This document shows positions 35,031-56,155 of a DNA stretch of 64,000 nt, in pieces. The notes under the pieces are model-generated. The model searched no databases and was not told where the DNA came from. It saw only the letters and a program-made list of their open reading frames with translations. Origin of the DNA: Triops longicaudatus. Taxonomy: Eukaryota; Arthropoda; Branchiopoda; Notostraca; Triopsidae. Location of the stretch: NCBI GenBank assembly GCA_022885665.1, contig JAGQDJ010000051.1, positions 677,155 through 741,154 on the forward strand, in the 5' to 3' direction. The first letter of the stretch is position 1. Every line of letters begins with the position of its first letter. The translations under genes were made by a program, and so were the position numbers.

Positions 35031-35055
35031 AACAGTGGGTAATTTACCCACTGTT
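35031..35055. repeat. Perfect 12 bp-arm palindrome
   Basis: AACAGTGGGTAA and TTACCCACTGTT flank a single T. The segment lies in the repeated unit next to the second minisatellite block. It could extrude as a hairpin; there is no T-run to suggest a terminator. Confidence 0.6.
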
Positions 35056-35614
35056 AAGAAGCACTGCCTTAATCAATGCAATAGATAAAGCACAATGAAC
35101 CACAATATATACAATAAGTGCATATTTTTTTACCGATTTGTCAATAATTCTTTTTAAAAATGAACTACAGTTAAAATTACAGCAGGATTGTAAATATTTC
35201 GATTTCTTCTCAAGTCATTCTCTACTTCATTGTTACCTTCTAAAACTCGTCAACTCCTTCACCACTGAGAAATAGGCCTACATACTAAACGCAGAGGCAT
35301 GCTACCATTTCCGTTGCATTACTCAACATCTCTTCAAATAACTCAATAAATCATAGTAATCCTGCTTTAAATCTGTATTTATAAAAATTCAACTCCTGAT
35401 AATCTATTTCAGGAAGAAAACCAGTACAATTGTAACAAAAATACAACTTCGTAATTCTACAAATTTCGTTTCTGCGCTATCGAGCGATGCGCGAGCCAAA
35501 ACACATAGCGCAGCAGACTGCTCAGCAAAGCCGCGAAAGACGAGAAGATTGGTCGTAAGACACGTGGAATAGTACCGCGTAAGACGATGGCAAACCTGTT
35601 TAACTTGTACCTTT

Positions 35615-37922
35615 TTACTTGGAACCTTGCTTTAACGAAGCGAAAATCTTGGTTCCTCTTAACTGCCACGCCAAGTCTAGTAAGGTGTTTGAAACATAAC
35701 TCTCCCTTTCGCTTTTCTTGCCATCAAAGATTAGCACTAGCGTAATACGAGGCTCTATTCTCATCAAAAAGTATGTTTTCTGCACCTATCATTTCGTACA
35801 AACTGTTTTACTCTATAATTTGTCTAAAACGATACTGTAGCTTACTCTAATGTCGTACAAGTAGCCTATCCGATCCGCCGTGGATAACTCGGTCGCTTTG
35901 TCCGTCAAAATCATGACAACGCTGGGCCAAAATTGGAACGCCGCTTTCTACAAGCGACAGTAGTTCACCATTTGCGCTAAAAAGTACACTCCTTGTATGG
36001 TTTTTATTTTAATTATTACGTCTGGCCAGCAAAAGATCGCAGGGTACGAGTTCAAGCCTTTAGGCGGATCCAAGCTCTTTTTGGGGTGAAAGTAACCCGG
36101 TCCTTTGTAATCTTCCAATCCGTTTGTGTCCAACACGAGCGCCACTGCCAATGCGTCTGCTTTCCGCTGAAAGCCTTGCAGCTGATGGATGTAATCAGGA
36201 CTCTGCTTGGCGCAAAACGTCTTCATCTCTGACGCTGAGGAAGTGTAGCGTGAGAGCACGTCGTAGAAATAGAGCGAAAACTTGGCCACCGTCATAGCTT
36301 TCAATTTGACGTGCCACTGATAGAGCGCGGGGGTCGGAAGCGCTTTCAAAAATCCTAATTTGCGCGACTAGAAAATAAAATGTCATAATTTTAACTATTT
36401 CCGCCATGATCGTTACAAAATTACATGATTAACGATTAACTCAAAAAGATTAACTGCCAAAAGCCTGACGCGAAAAAGTGAAATAAAACATCTACGTATA
36501 AAATTATTAGAATACAAAATATCTACAAATACATAAAACAAGTGGAGTAAACACGTAAAATAAACGACAATAAAAATACAAATTTGATTGGTGCGAAAAT
36601 ACACGCAAGTAAATAAATAAAATTAAAACAGGCAAATGAAAAATGAGAAAATACACAATAAACATAAAGTCTTTTCCGTGATTTGCTTGCTCGTATAGAA
36701 CAAGGTACACGTACAGAGGAAAAAAACACAATTTGTTCCAAGGAAGCACTAAGAAGCGATTCAGGACGCGTTTGAAAATATGCAAAATACAATCGCAGAA
36801 TGAATACATGGACAAACATGAAATAGAGAATAAAGTCAAGAGTCAAAAATTACTTCTCTGCCGTGGAATAGACGACTCCAGGTTTCCAACTTTGCATGAG
36901 CTTCTTGTAATCGCAGCAAACATGGTAAATATCGCCATGAAAGAAGTTCTACGTGCGCTTCTAAAAGCTGCGATAAAGTTTCACATTCCATTCTAATTAC
37001 ACAAACAAAGACGCATAAAAAAATTATCTCTTCTGTGCGTTTTGGATGCAACAGGAAAGTGCGGCTCGGAATGCGTATTCATAAAAATTACGTCAAACAT
37101 ACGTAAAAGCGGCTTTTAGCGGGGTCAAGGCTGGGTGGTGAAATTTTCGGCTGTTAATTTGGACAATTTCTTGAATTTGTGGTAGCAGCTCTTCAATTGT
37201 TTGTTTGCCCGTGCCGAGAGAAGATAACTTTTCGTAGCTAACTCACAAAAATATATTTAATTTCAAAGAAAGAGTAAAGATCATGTAAAGCTCATTTTAC
37301 AATTCCATCATGTCCAAGCGTGCAGAAACGAAGTGGCCAATTTGGCCACATAAGTGAATAACCAAGGGATCTGTTGTGTAAACTCGGGGCCAGTCCTCGC
37401 CTTTCCGGCATTCTGTCTTCAAAGCTTCGTAGGTGGCTTTAAGTGAATTCTAAAGGAAATGAAATAACATTAACAGAAAAAAAGATACGAAAGTAGGCTA
37501 GTAAACGTACGTCTTTCCTGAGGAAGCTTTTCGGAACGAGGAAGAGCAGGGAATTGTACACTTTCTCCGCTACGGCTAACTGAGACAATATGTACATAAA
37601 ATTGCCCCATGACCCAGAAGTATGCGCTGCTGAGTTGGAAGACGTTCGCGAACACGTATCTCTTTCTTTTTCCTGGAGTAGCAAAACATTAGAAAGACGG
37701 TAAAAAGAAAGTTGCATGCAGTTCCGGGTTCAAGTATATTTTTAAACACCACAAAAGCGCAAATGAAAAAAAAATATAGAAACGCCTCTGATCAGCTATA
37801 TTAGTAGTTTGGTTCGTAGGATATCAAGAAATACAAACTGCGAGTTCTTTTGCTTTATCATAGGCACACTGCGTCACGCTGGAAAAGAAAGTATCCAAAA
37901 ACACTTCTTCTCTGTCCACCAT
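35615..37922 (-). CDS. KICS2 (C12orf66-like), KICSTOR complex subunit
   Basis: In mammals KICSTOR tethers GATOR1 to lysosomes and restrains mTORC1 when nutrients are low. Minus-strand exons are 37922-37839, 37672-37511, 37449-37301, 37237-37103, 36992-36854, 36367-36020, 35947-35846 and 35779-35615. All phases agree and give 427 residues (human about 445). Matches to the human protein run end to end: VFLDTFFSSVTQCAYDKAK, EKERD, QLAVAEKVYNSL, FVSARLDMMEFYEKLSSL, SRKFHHPALTPL, AHAKLETWSRLF, AKFSLYFYDVLSR, SEMKTFCAKQSPDY, FWPSVVMILTD, KTYFLMRIEPRITLVLIFD, GKKSERE and KIFASLKQGSK. The third exon's GTAAAA donor and the fourth's acceptor at GTTAG are fixed by the phase needed to rebuild MEFYEKLS. 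It lies downstream of the Aurora gene on the same strand. Confidence 0.93.
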
Positions 37923-38600
37923 TCTTGTTTACATACGATAAGAAATACATGCGTTTTGCATTTATACAAGACTACTAGCGCCACCAATGGTCTATTTAGA
38001 AGCTTACCGTAAAAACAGTATGCAAAAGAGAACCATTTGATGCCACAGAAATAATACCGAACTAGCTTAAAGCGTTATGTATGTAGGACCAGACCTTCGG
38101 TAATGAAAACAGCCACGTCAGTTTTTTGTTATTATTTTAGCTTGAAATTCGATTTTTTTTCTAACTGACAGGACTCTTAGCACCGGTCGGCAGAAAATGT
38201 TAAAAACATTCAAATTCGATTCAGTGCAATTTCTCCTAATGCGTCAGGTTACGTTGCCTTTTAAATTCGAAAGACGCAAAATGTGTTATATTCTTTACTT
38301 TTTCCTCACGATTAAGAGCTGTGGGACTAGTAGAAACAAAAATTTCATTAGTTGTATGAAAAAACTCCTTTTTACATGACCGTAGCCTACACACAAAATC
38401 TCGAATCAAAATTTTGTTCCCAGATTAGCAATTCACATTATATCATAAGACCGCAGAAACCGGCCTATAGGATGGACAGGGCATTGAAAATGAATTAATG
38501 TACAAACGAAAGCGAAGGAAGTTTTTAAAAAGATTTTTTCGCCATCAAGCCGCAAGACCTCTAGTCCATTTTTCCATTAAAAATAACATCCTATATACGA
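37923..38600. other. Short intergenic region
   Basis: This interval holds the Aurora 3' untranslated region and the presumed KICS2 promoter. No conserved frame or clear poly(A) hexamer on the minus strand was seen. Confidence 0.5.
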
Positions 38601-39650
38601 TTAAGCAGCCTTTCCTTGTTTTGTTGGAGCATCTAACTCCTGGAAATACGGCAACCTCTTCCTCACATCTGTTTCCAAATGGCCCAAGATCCACGGATGG
38701 GCCAATACTTGAATCAACGGTAGGCGATCCTCGGATTTGTACTTGAGGAGTTTGGAGATGAGGTCCCTGGCTCCCGCAGAAACGTGGGATGGGAAGCGCA
38801 AATCCACGCTGCAGATTCTTCGGTACGTTTCCTGGCTGTTTTGCTCTTCAAAGGGCGGTTTGCCCACCAAAAATTCGTAACAGAGGATGCCAATGGTCCA
38901 TAGATCCACGCCGGCGTCATGTGGCTTGCCGGTAACCATTTCAGGGGGTAAGTAGTCCAACGTACCGCAAACGGTAGCTCGCCGTGAGGAAGGTGCATGG
39001 ACGGACCATCCGAAATCCGCAATTTTCAGCTCCCCAAAGTAGCCAATCAGCAAGTTCTCGGGTTTGATATCACGGTGGATGACCTTGCGCGCATGGCAGT
39101 ACAACAAAGCGTCCGCCATTTGTGCCATGTAATTGGCAGCCGTCTTCTCGTCAAAACGTCTGTTGGGCTGACTCATCAAATGCTTATACATTTCACCCTT
39201 GGCAGCGAATTCCAGAATGAGGTAGACGCGTGTGTCGTCGTAAAAGTAGCCAAACAAACGGAGGATGTTCGGATGACGTAAATGAGCCTGGATCTCAATC
39301 TCGCGACGCAACTGATGCTCAACACCGTTCTTCTGCAGCTGCGACTTGAACAAAACTTTGAGGGCGATAACATACTTGGATTTCTTTTCACGGGCTAAGT
39401 AAACGTTGCCGAATTTGCCTTTTCCCAACGGTCGACCGACTTCAAAATTGTCTAAAGACCAAGTGCATTTTTCCGACTCGCCTTCTTTGCGTTTAACTTG
39501 GGAAGATGAGGCCTTGTCCAAGTTTTCTTTAGAAGACAGAGGCACTCGTGGCGCTGGCATGGCTGGATCAGTCTTCCCGGTCATCAGTTTTATGCCTTCT
39601 GCGTTTTCTTTGGGAACAGATAAGCCGGCATCACGAGTATCGGTGGACAT
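38601..39650 (-). CDS. Aurora serine/threonine kinase, single exon
   Basis: Aurora kinases control centrosome maturation, spindle assembly and chromosome segregation. The 349-residue frame is uninterrupted. The N-terminal 65 residues are low complexity with two KEN motifs (residues 14-16 and 41-43) and RVPL, candidate APC/C degrons. The kinase domain runs from about residue 69 (FEVGRPLGKGKFGNVYLARE, Lys98 in ALKV). HRDIKPEN, DFGWSVHAPSSRR and the activation loop RRATVCGT with its phosphorylatable Thr are all intact. Diagnostic positions are mixed: the Gly in LFGYFYD is Aurora A-like, but KGEMYK and RLPLIQVLAHPW look like Aurora B. I leave A versus B open. Absence of introns contrasts with all its neighbours. 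Confidence 0.95.
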   Translation of the reverse strand: MSTDTRDAGLSVPKENAEGIKLMTGKTDPAMPAPRVPLSSKENLDKASSSQVKRKEGESEKCTWSLDNFEVGRPLGKGKFGNVYLAREKKSKYVIALKVLFKSQLQKNGVEHQLRREIEIQAHLRHPNILRLFGYFYDDTRVYLILEFAAKGEMYKHLMSQPNRRFDEKTAANYMAQMADALLYCHARKVIHRDIKPENLLIGYFGELKIADFGWSVHAPSSRRATVCGTLDYLPPEMVTGKPHDAGVDLWTIGILCYEFLVGKPPFEEQNSQETYRRICSVDLRFPSHVSAGARDLISKLLKYKSEDRLPLIQVLAHPWILGHLETDVRKRLPYFQELDAPTKQGKAA

Positions 39651-42124
39651 GGTTTATGAAAGTGTTTTCCCTTTGGAAAAACGACAGTGGCAGTGTCAAG
39701 GAGATTGCAAAGGCAAACACAATTCTGGAGGAGCGACAAATTTTAGAGAGTTAATACTGATTCAATGCAACAAAAATAGTATTTGAGAGGTGTAAAAATA
39801 GTACATGATCATACTTACAAGAACACAGCCCACAAAAGTGAGACACGTACACAAAAACTGTTAACAAAGCACTTTTTGGAGCTTTGTCCACATCCAACCG
39901 TTCGTTGGGTGCTCCGTTAGCCGTTTGAATTTTTGTAGCGAAGCCGCGAACGGCGAAAGGTTTCAACGGTACTAAGGAAAGGCGGCAACGAGAGTGAGGG
40001 CGAACCGCGGTGGAAACCTTAAGCGCAAAATTCAAAGTAACGATCCCGCGCAATGGGTGGCAAATATAAAAATTCAAATTCAAATTTATGACATAGAATT
40101 AACTAATCTTATTTTAACATAGTATCTTAAGAAAGTGTAAAGATAGGCTTCAAGATCTGTTAAAGGTTTGTGTAATGAACTCTTTTCAGGCTTCGAAATG
40201 TGTGTCTAACGGTTCTACAAGGTTAGTGAGATTTGTCAAAACGAGAGAGTTGGACAGGTTTGAATCTCGATTGCCGTAAGATTTCCACTGTCAATTTAAT
40301 TTTATACACCCAATGAAACTGATCGCATGAACAATTCGCAAGCGCAAACAAAAAGTTTACAAAATTTTTGAAATTCTTAAATTTTTTACACGTGTTTGCG
40401 TTCACTATTTGCATTATGGAGTTTTTGAGCCAGTAAACTGATTTTGTATTACATACTAAATTTTAAACACCATTCTTTTTATTTTATTTATCTTTTTTCA
40501 CAAGGGCGTGCGTCACACGTAATCGAAAGCTGTCGGTAATACCGCAGCCAATCCGACTGCTATGTTGCTAGCGTCTGCTAACATGTGCAACCACACTGGC
40601 TTGGAGTATTACGGAAATACGATCAACAATGCAGTAGAACGTGTATTTAAAGCAGTATAGGTATGTTTATGTATTAACTACACACTACTACTGGTCTGTC
40701 TCTCTATATTTTCAGATCAAGACAGTGGACATTGGCGGCCATTATTGCTGCAGTTATCAATAGCTTGCGTCATGAAAATCCGAGATCGCGTTTATTTTTT
40801 GTGTCTCTTGTTATAATATGTAGTAAAATACTTAAAAAAGAGTGTATTTCGCGAATGTAATATATGTGGATATCATACCTAGTAAGAGCAGATGTCAATT
40901 GCAAACATTACGCGTTGAGAGCAATGACGTGTGCATTTGCCCATAACGTTCGTTCGTCCGTTGTGCGTCACTTCAACACGTCCCGACAGCTTCGTGTGTA
41001 GCTAAGCGGAATTTTGACTCGAGTTTGTAGCAGCCCGATATTTTGGGCGTGTCGTTATGTAAGATTTTTGGCTACCCAACCGGATCGGGAGCCTTGTTAG
41101 TCCACAAAGATGCCGTACCTATAATGCAATCGGTATCAAGATCATATTTCTTCGGTGGGACGGTGCTAATGGCCATGAGTCAGAAACTGAAATATGTCTT
41201 ACGACCTCGGTTCACACGAAAGGTTATTTATTTCTACTCAATATACATTCAGCGAAGTTCTTTTCCGAACACTTTCTTCCGAAACTAACGTTTTGTGTGA
41301 TTTTAGGAATGTTTTCTGCGAAATTCACCTTCCAAATTTCGCCTTTTATTTCTTTCTCTTAACAAGATCTAGATGGGCAGAGCTGTTCTTTGTGTTGTTG
41401 TTTTCGAAATTACTCTTCTAAAAACAGAAATACTTTGGACTCAACAGGTATAGTTTATATGATGACCAACACTTAAGAGTTAATAATTATGAAATCAGAT
41501 CTTCGCTACGTTCTTTGAAAGCCATGTTTACAGTGTGAAGGCCCACCCCTCCTCGGTTTGTGTGTGTGATTATGCTTTTGCTAGTATTCCAGTGTGAATT
41601 AAAAGATGTCGAACAGGTCGTGTCGTGACGAAACGGCATACTGGCAAGGGACGCCGACACTCTAGTGTACAACTAGCTTAGGAGTTGACTACACCAAGCC
41701 GTCGAGTCTAAATCGTCGCGGTAGTGTCAGTTGGTGAAACACACTAAACCGAGGCTCTAGCCTCAGCGGACTTTTATTTCATCAGATTCGATTTTTCTTT
41801 GTTTTTCTTTTTTGTGAAAGAAAAAATTTTGCATTTATCGCACATTCATCTCTTGACTTGTAAATTTTGCGTTACACTTTTTCTTTCATTTTTAAAGTTA
41901 TCCTTCCAGCCCCTCCACTTTTCCACCATAAATTACTTTTTCGCGGGCAGGTGCTGTTAGTCCCATTGGTAGTCAGTGAAGCACGGTGTGTCCACGCTAT
42001 CCTACTATAATACTTAAGCTACCTGCGATCGTACGAATAATGTAATAAATGGACAAAACAAAGTCTTTCGCATTCACAAACGCAAATAAGGACTTCCGAA
42101 ATCTATTCACACATATGTAACCCT
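39651..42124. other. Intergenic region with orphan exon
   Basis: This interval is upstream of Aurora and downstream of COG6. It contains the MOCOS-like exon at 41031-41222. A minus-strand TTTATT-type poly(A) signal at 41773-41778 may serve COG6, about 350 bp after its stop. The 110-codon frame 40083-39751 (-) overlaps the likely Aurora promoter and has no recognised domain. Confidence 0.5.
41031..41222 (+). pseudogene. Isolated MOCOS-like exon fragment
   Basis: Molybdenum cofactor sulfurase adds the terminal sulfur to the cofactor of xanthine dehydrogenase and aldehyde oxidase. The 64-codon open segment reads VSLCKIFGYPTGSGALLVHK, then YFFGGTVLMAMS and YVLRPRF. This is the PLP-lysine region of the aminotransferase-like domain, with the Lys of the SxxKxFG motif retained. 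It is flanked by an acceptor (GTTTGTAG) and a possible donor (AAG/GTTATT), both phase 0. I found no following exon with the expected RFEDGT motif and no convincing earlier exon. A weak match (VVRHFNTS) lies at about 40963-40986. Most likely it is a remnant of a broken or partially duplicated gene. A live gene with unseen exons is possible. Confidence 0.5.
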
Positions 42125-45100
42125 TCAAGACAACAAAGCTTGAATTTGCTCTGGGGAACAAGGCATTATGCTACTCGGATTGGAGTACCCGCTTGCCGGG
42201 TCATGTACTGCATTGTATAACTGTTTGTAAATGGCCATGACAGCGTCTAGCGCTCGTGTTTGTACAGTGTTCCGGTGACCTGCACTGGAAAGTAATCGCC
42301 ACTGTGGACTGGGCAACAAATCCGCGTTTGCAAGGTAATTTTCCAGTTTGGCTACAAAATTCTTTAAGTTGCCTGGTTCCATGCCCGGAATGTTCAGTAA
42401 AGGCTCGGAAGGATTTCTTCCTTGGAGTAAAGTACACACGGAGCCCAGGCCCAAGTTGTGAATCAAGCTACTGGCCTGTTCCGAGCTTAATGTCGTTAAC
42501 TGCGTCTCAATTTCACCCTAAATTTACGGAGGAAGTTTTAAGTTAAATTTGGAATTTACGAGTCAAACTGAATATAAAGTAACTTCTATACCTGCAACGC
42601 CTCCAGACGTGCATCCACAAATTCGTAAAGGGACAAAATGCTATGAATGTAGTAAAGGCAGTTTAGCGTATACACTGTCTTGTCCACCAGCGGTAACCGA
42701 GATGCTGTTTCATGAACCATCGTCAACAGCGGATCAATGATTCTCGCAACAACCTGAAATAAAAAAAAATCAGCCTTACTTATCAGTACACTGAATGACG
42801 AGGACAACATTAGAATTCCTTAAAAATAAATCAAAATTCCATTAGATGTACAATAAACGTAGATATATAATTATGTATAAAAAGCTATTCATTATTAAAT
42901 AGAAGGTAACATAGAATACCTCAGACAACTCATGAGGATTATTATCTATGACTCGGCCGCCCGATAAAACTTCCTTGAGGAAGGCTACCAAATTGGTGAC
43001 ACACGGCGAAGGTGCTAAGTCCGGTTTGGGGCTTTCAGCTCGCTCAAGAATTTTATGAACCGCGTTGTCTAATGCGACCAAGAAAGCGCTGTAGCATTGG
43101 TCTTGCAATTCCGCGATCGTGGCCAGTAATGGACTCCCATGTAACACCTGAATGAACAAACACTGAATTCCCGAACAAGAAACATAAATATATCCACACT
43201 TGTCCAATTGTTTGATGATAAAATCGCATCAGCTGATTCAGGCTGCGTAAAACAGGAGCTCCAGGATCGGCGGCAAGTACTTGTTGGATGCGGGACTTCA
43301 AAGGTCGACAAACGCCCTCAGTGATGTTGGCCAACGCGTTCGACATGGTTTCGGAAACATCTAAAGCACGGAGCACATTTATTGTCTTGTTCTCAATCAA
43401 AACAATAAGCACATGAACAGACCCACAAAAAAATGAAAAAATAAAACAAAAAATAATCGACAGTAAAAATTTTAAAGCACCTGAATAAAGAGAAACAAAA
43501 AATATAATTACAAAAAGAAAAATAGTGACCATGTGAGGATGAAAGTAAAAAATAAAATAAAACGGTAAAACGAGAATAAATATAAAAATTGCCGATTACG
43601 AACCAATGCGGTCGCAGCCCTTTAATAAAGCTTGTATATTTTCCTTTTCGTTGGGAGCCATCTGATGCAGCCAAGCCAGCATATCCCCGACGTAACGCAT
43701 GGGATCGTGGGCGTGGAGTTCTATAGGCCGGGGCACGCCCCCGTTTGCTCCGCCCACTGTCAACGCGTCCAAGAAAGCTCTGACTAGCATTGCTCGCCGA
43801 GATGTGCAGTACTCTTCTAAAACATACCTGTAATAAAATTATTTTTAGATAATTGCTGAGCAATTTAAGCACTAAAACTTGCGCTGAAAACTGTAAACAA
43901 TAAACAAAATATAAAAATAAAAAGTTAAAAGGAAACGGGATGGCGGAGCTGTCTTGCACAACACCACTATTAATATTTTCGCAGAGCATTTTAATAACAA
44001 CAGATTGAATTTACAAATAAAATAATTAAAAAATGGAAAAAGACATTAACGTGAAATGCCTAAAGAAATAATCAATGGAACAATCAAACTGAATCGAAAG
44101 AAAACAACTAGAAATGTACAAAATAGGCTATTACTTTAGTAACACCGGTCTATCTTGCAAGCACCCCATTGCTTGCGTAAGAAGGACGCCGGTTTGGGGC
44201 GCTTCGACATTCTTACACTGCGCTTGCGTCCATCTGTACAATCTCTCAAGTGCAGCTTCCTGTGGAAAGCACAAGTTATCGAAAATATGTCTTTCTTGAA
44301 GACTTTTATTATTCTGTACTTGATAAAGCGCCATTTGGTCCATAATTTCCAAGGCAGTGGCTTGATGGCCGCCTTGTAAGATAAGCCGACAGTTTTTGTG
44401 CAAAGTCTGGGCTTTAACCAGGGCATCAAAAAATTCCAATGAAATCAGATCATCCTGATCAGGCTTTAAGCCCGTTCCGCGTAAGAGAGCTACTTCCTCC
44501 GGTTTCAGTTGCAAATGTATCAGCAGGGCGTTTGCAATTTCTCGTTGTGTTTTTAAATTTTGCCTTTAAGTTAACAATAAATTAAAGCGAAAAATAGGAA
44601 AGAAAGACTAAAGTGCAACAGATTATGCTTCACGATAAAGCTGGAGTACTTTTCGCTTTGGAATTCTGACATCTGGTCCAGCAAATGGTGCGTTTGCGTT
44701 TTAGTAGCTTGTAATCTTGCCGACATTTCCTTACACGTCTTATCCAACGAAAGCGCATCATTTTCCACAGCATCCAGGGCTTCTTTCACGCTCTTAAACG
44801 CCGCCAACACTTCCTATTCACGAAAACCATATAATTCTACAAACACTTAAAGGAAAATGAAATTATTGCAAAGTACTTGATTAATGATTAAGCTTCTCCG
44901 TTCGATTTCCCCACGCAGGTTGCGTCTACTGTTGATGGTATTTTCTTTAAAAAAGGCCGAGAGCTCTTTTAAAGCCTCGAGTGTCTCCTGTATAGCCAGC
45001 TGTTAAAAATCATCAATTTAAATGCTCTGCGTTTACCTTATCATTTTCAACATGACTCTCTAATACTTTCTGCACCTTCTTTGATAAAGGGTTAGTTTTT

Positions 45101-45147
45101 AAGGCACTTGAATTCTGATCTTGATTTTCCTGCCTTAATTCGGACAT
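42125..45147 (-). CDS. Conserved oligomeric Golgi complex subunit 6
   Basis: COG6 belongs to lobe B of the COG tether, which captures vesicles in retrograde traffic within the Golgi. Minus-strand exons are 45147-45037, 44987-44877, 44813-44650, 44563-44320, 44259-44135, 43827-43604, 43360-43200, 43147-42920, 42753-42592 and 42517-42125, giving 640 residues (human 657). Matches are collinear: NPLSKKVQKVLE, LKELSAFFKEN, RRNLRGEIERRSL, CKEMSARLQATK, LEIMDQMALYQ, LERLYRWTQAQC, VLLTQAMGCLQDRPVL, RPIELHAHDPMRYVGDMLAW, ANITEGVCRPLKSRI, VYTLNCLYYIHSIL and SPEQIQALLS at the end. The N-terminal half is predicted coiled coil by its heptad-like Leu spacing. The 60 bp intron 44319-44260 is a multiple of three with no stop. 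The gene starts 415 bp from the divergent MARS1. Confidence 0.97.
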
Positions 45148-45562
45148 TTTATACTTCCAACAGTCCACGTCAGTTAATGACGTGTCCTCGCTACGTTATG
45201 TTTGTTTATATTTCTCACCATTACTGTTCGCTTTATGCGATCTGAAAATCAACAGGCTCATCATATGCGGTATGACACGTCATGAGGGTCTATCTCTTTC
45301 AAGCTACCCCACCTCGTAACTTCGACTTACGCGGCAAGGCCCCCACATTGAGGGGAGAAAACATTAGAACTTGTTCCCTCTATCGGCTTATTCTGCAATA
45401 GATTAAATTTTCTTCGAAGCCAGATAGTGAATAAAAATAGCTCATAGATGGCATCCTTAGTCGCTTCGCAGAGGAAAATAGGACCGGCACGTGTGTTTTG
45501 GTTCATAAGTTGTAGCTTAGTGCTCAGAAATTAATATAAATTAATATTTAATCCCATCAACC
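45148..45562. promoter_or_regulatory. Shared promoter of COG6 and MARS1
   Basis: The divergent start codons are 415 bp apart. Three ACGT-core sites lie within 120 bp: CCACGTCA at 45165-45172 (reverse complement TGACGTGG), TGACGTGTC at 45178-45186, and TGACACGTCA at 45273-45282. TGACGTGG/A is the classic site of ATF6/XBP1-type bZIP factors, and TGACGT is a CRE/ATF half site. No TATA box is obvious at a set distance. Confidence 0.5.

Positions 45563-56155
<10,593 letters not shown>

Larger units (their letters stand above)
32010..35614. other. Intergenic repeat-rich region
   Basis: Glucose-6-phosphatase and KICS2 face each other here. The interval carries AAATTTTGC-rich sequence around 32380-32550, the TTAGG-like arrays at 33610-33860 and 34790-34990, and a perfect palindrome at 35031-35055. 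The 190-codon frame at 32171-32743 looks like non-coding AT-rich repeat. A segment near 33525-33600 (ending AGAAGCACTG) recurs at about 34990-35070, outside the second array. Confidence 0.55.

Noticed and set aside
39751..40083. 110-codon frame upstream of Aurora on minus
   Set aside because: It sits in the likely promoter and 5' untranslated region, with no domain or conserved feature.
40930..41000. Second MOCOS exon encoding VVRHFNTS
   Set aside because: The match is only eight residues and the frame closes soon after; kept as a hint in a finding, not as a feature.
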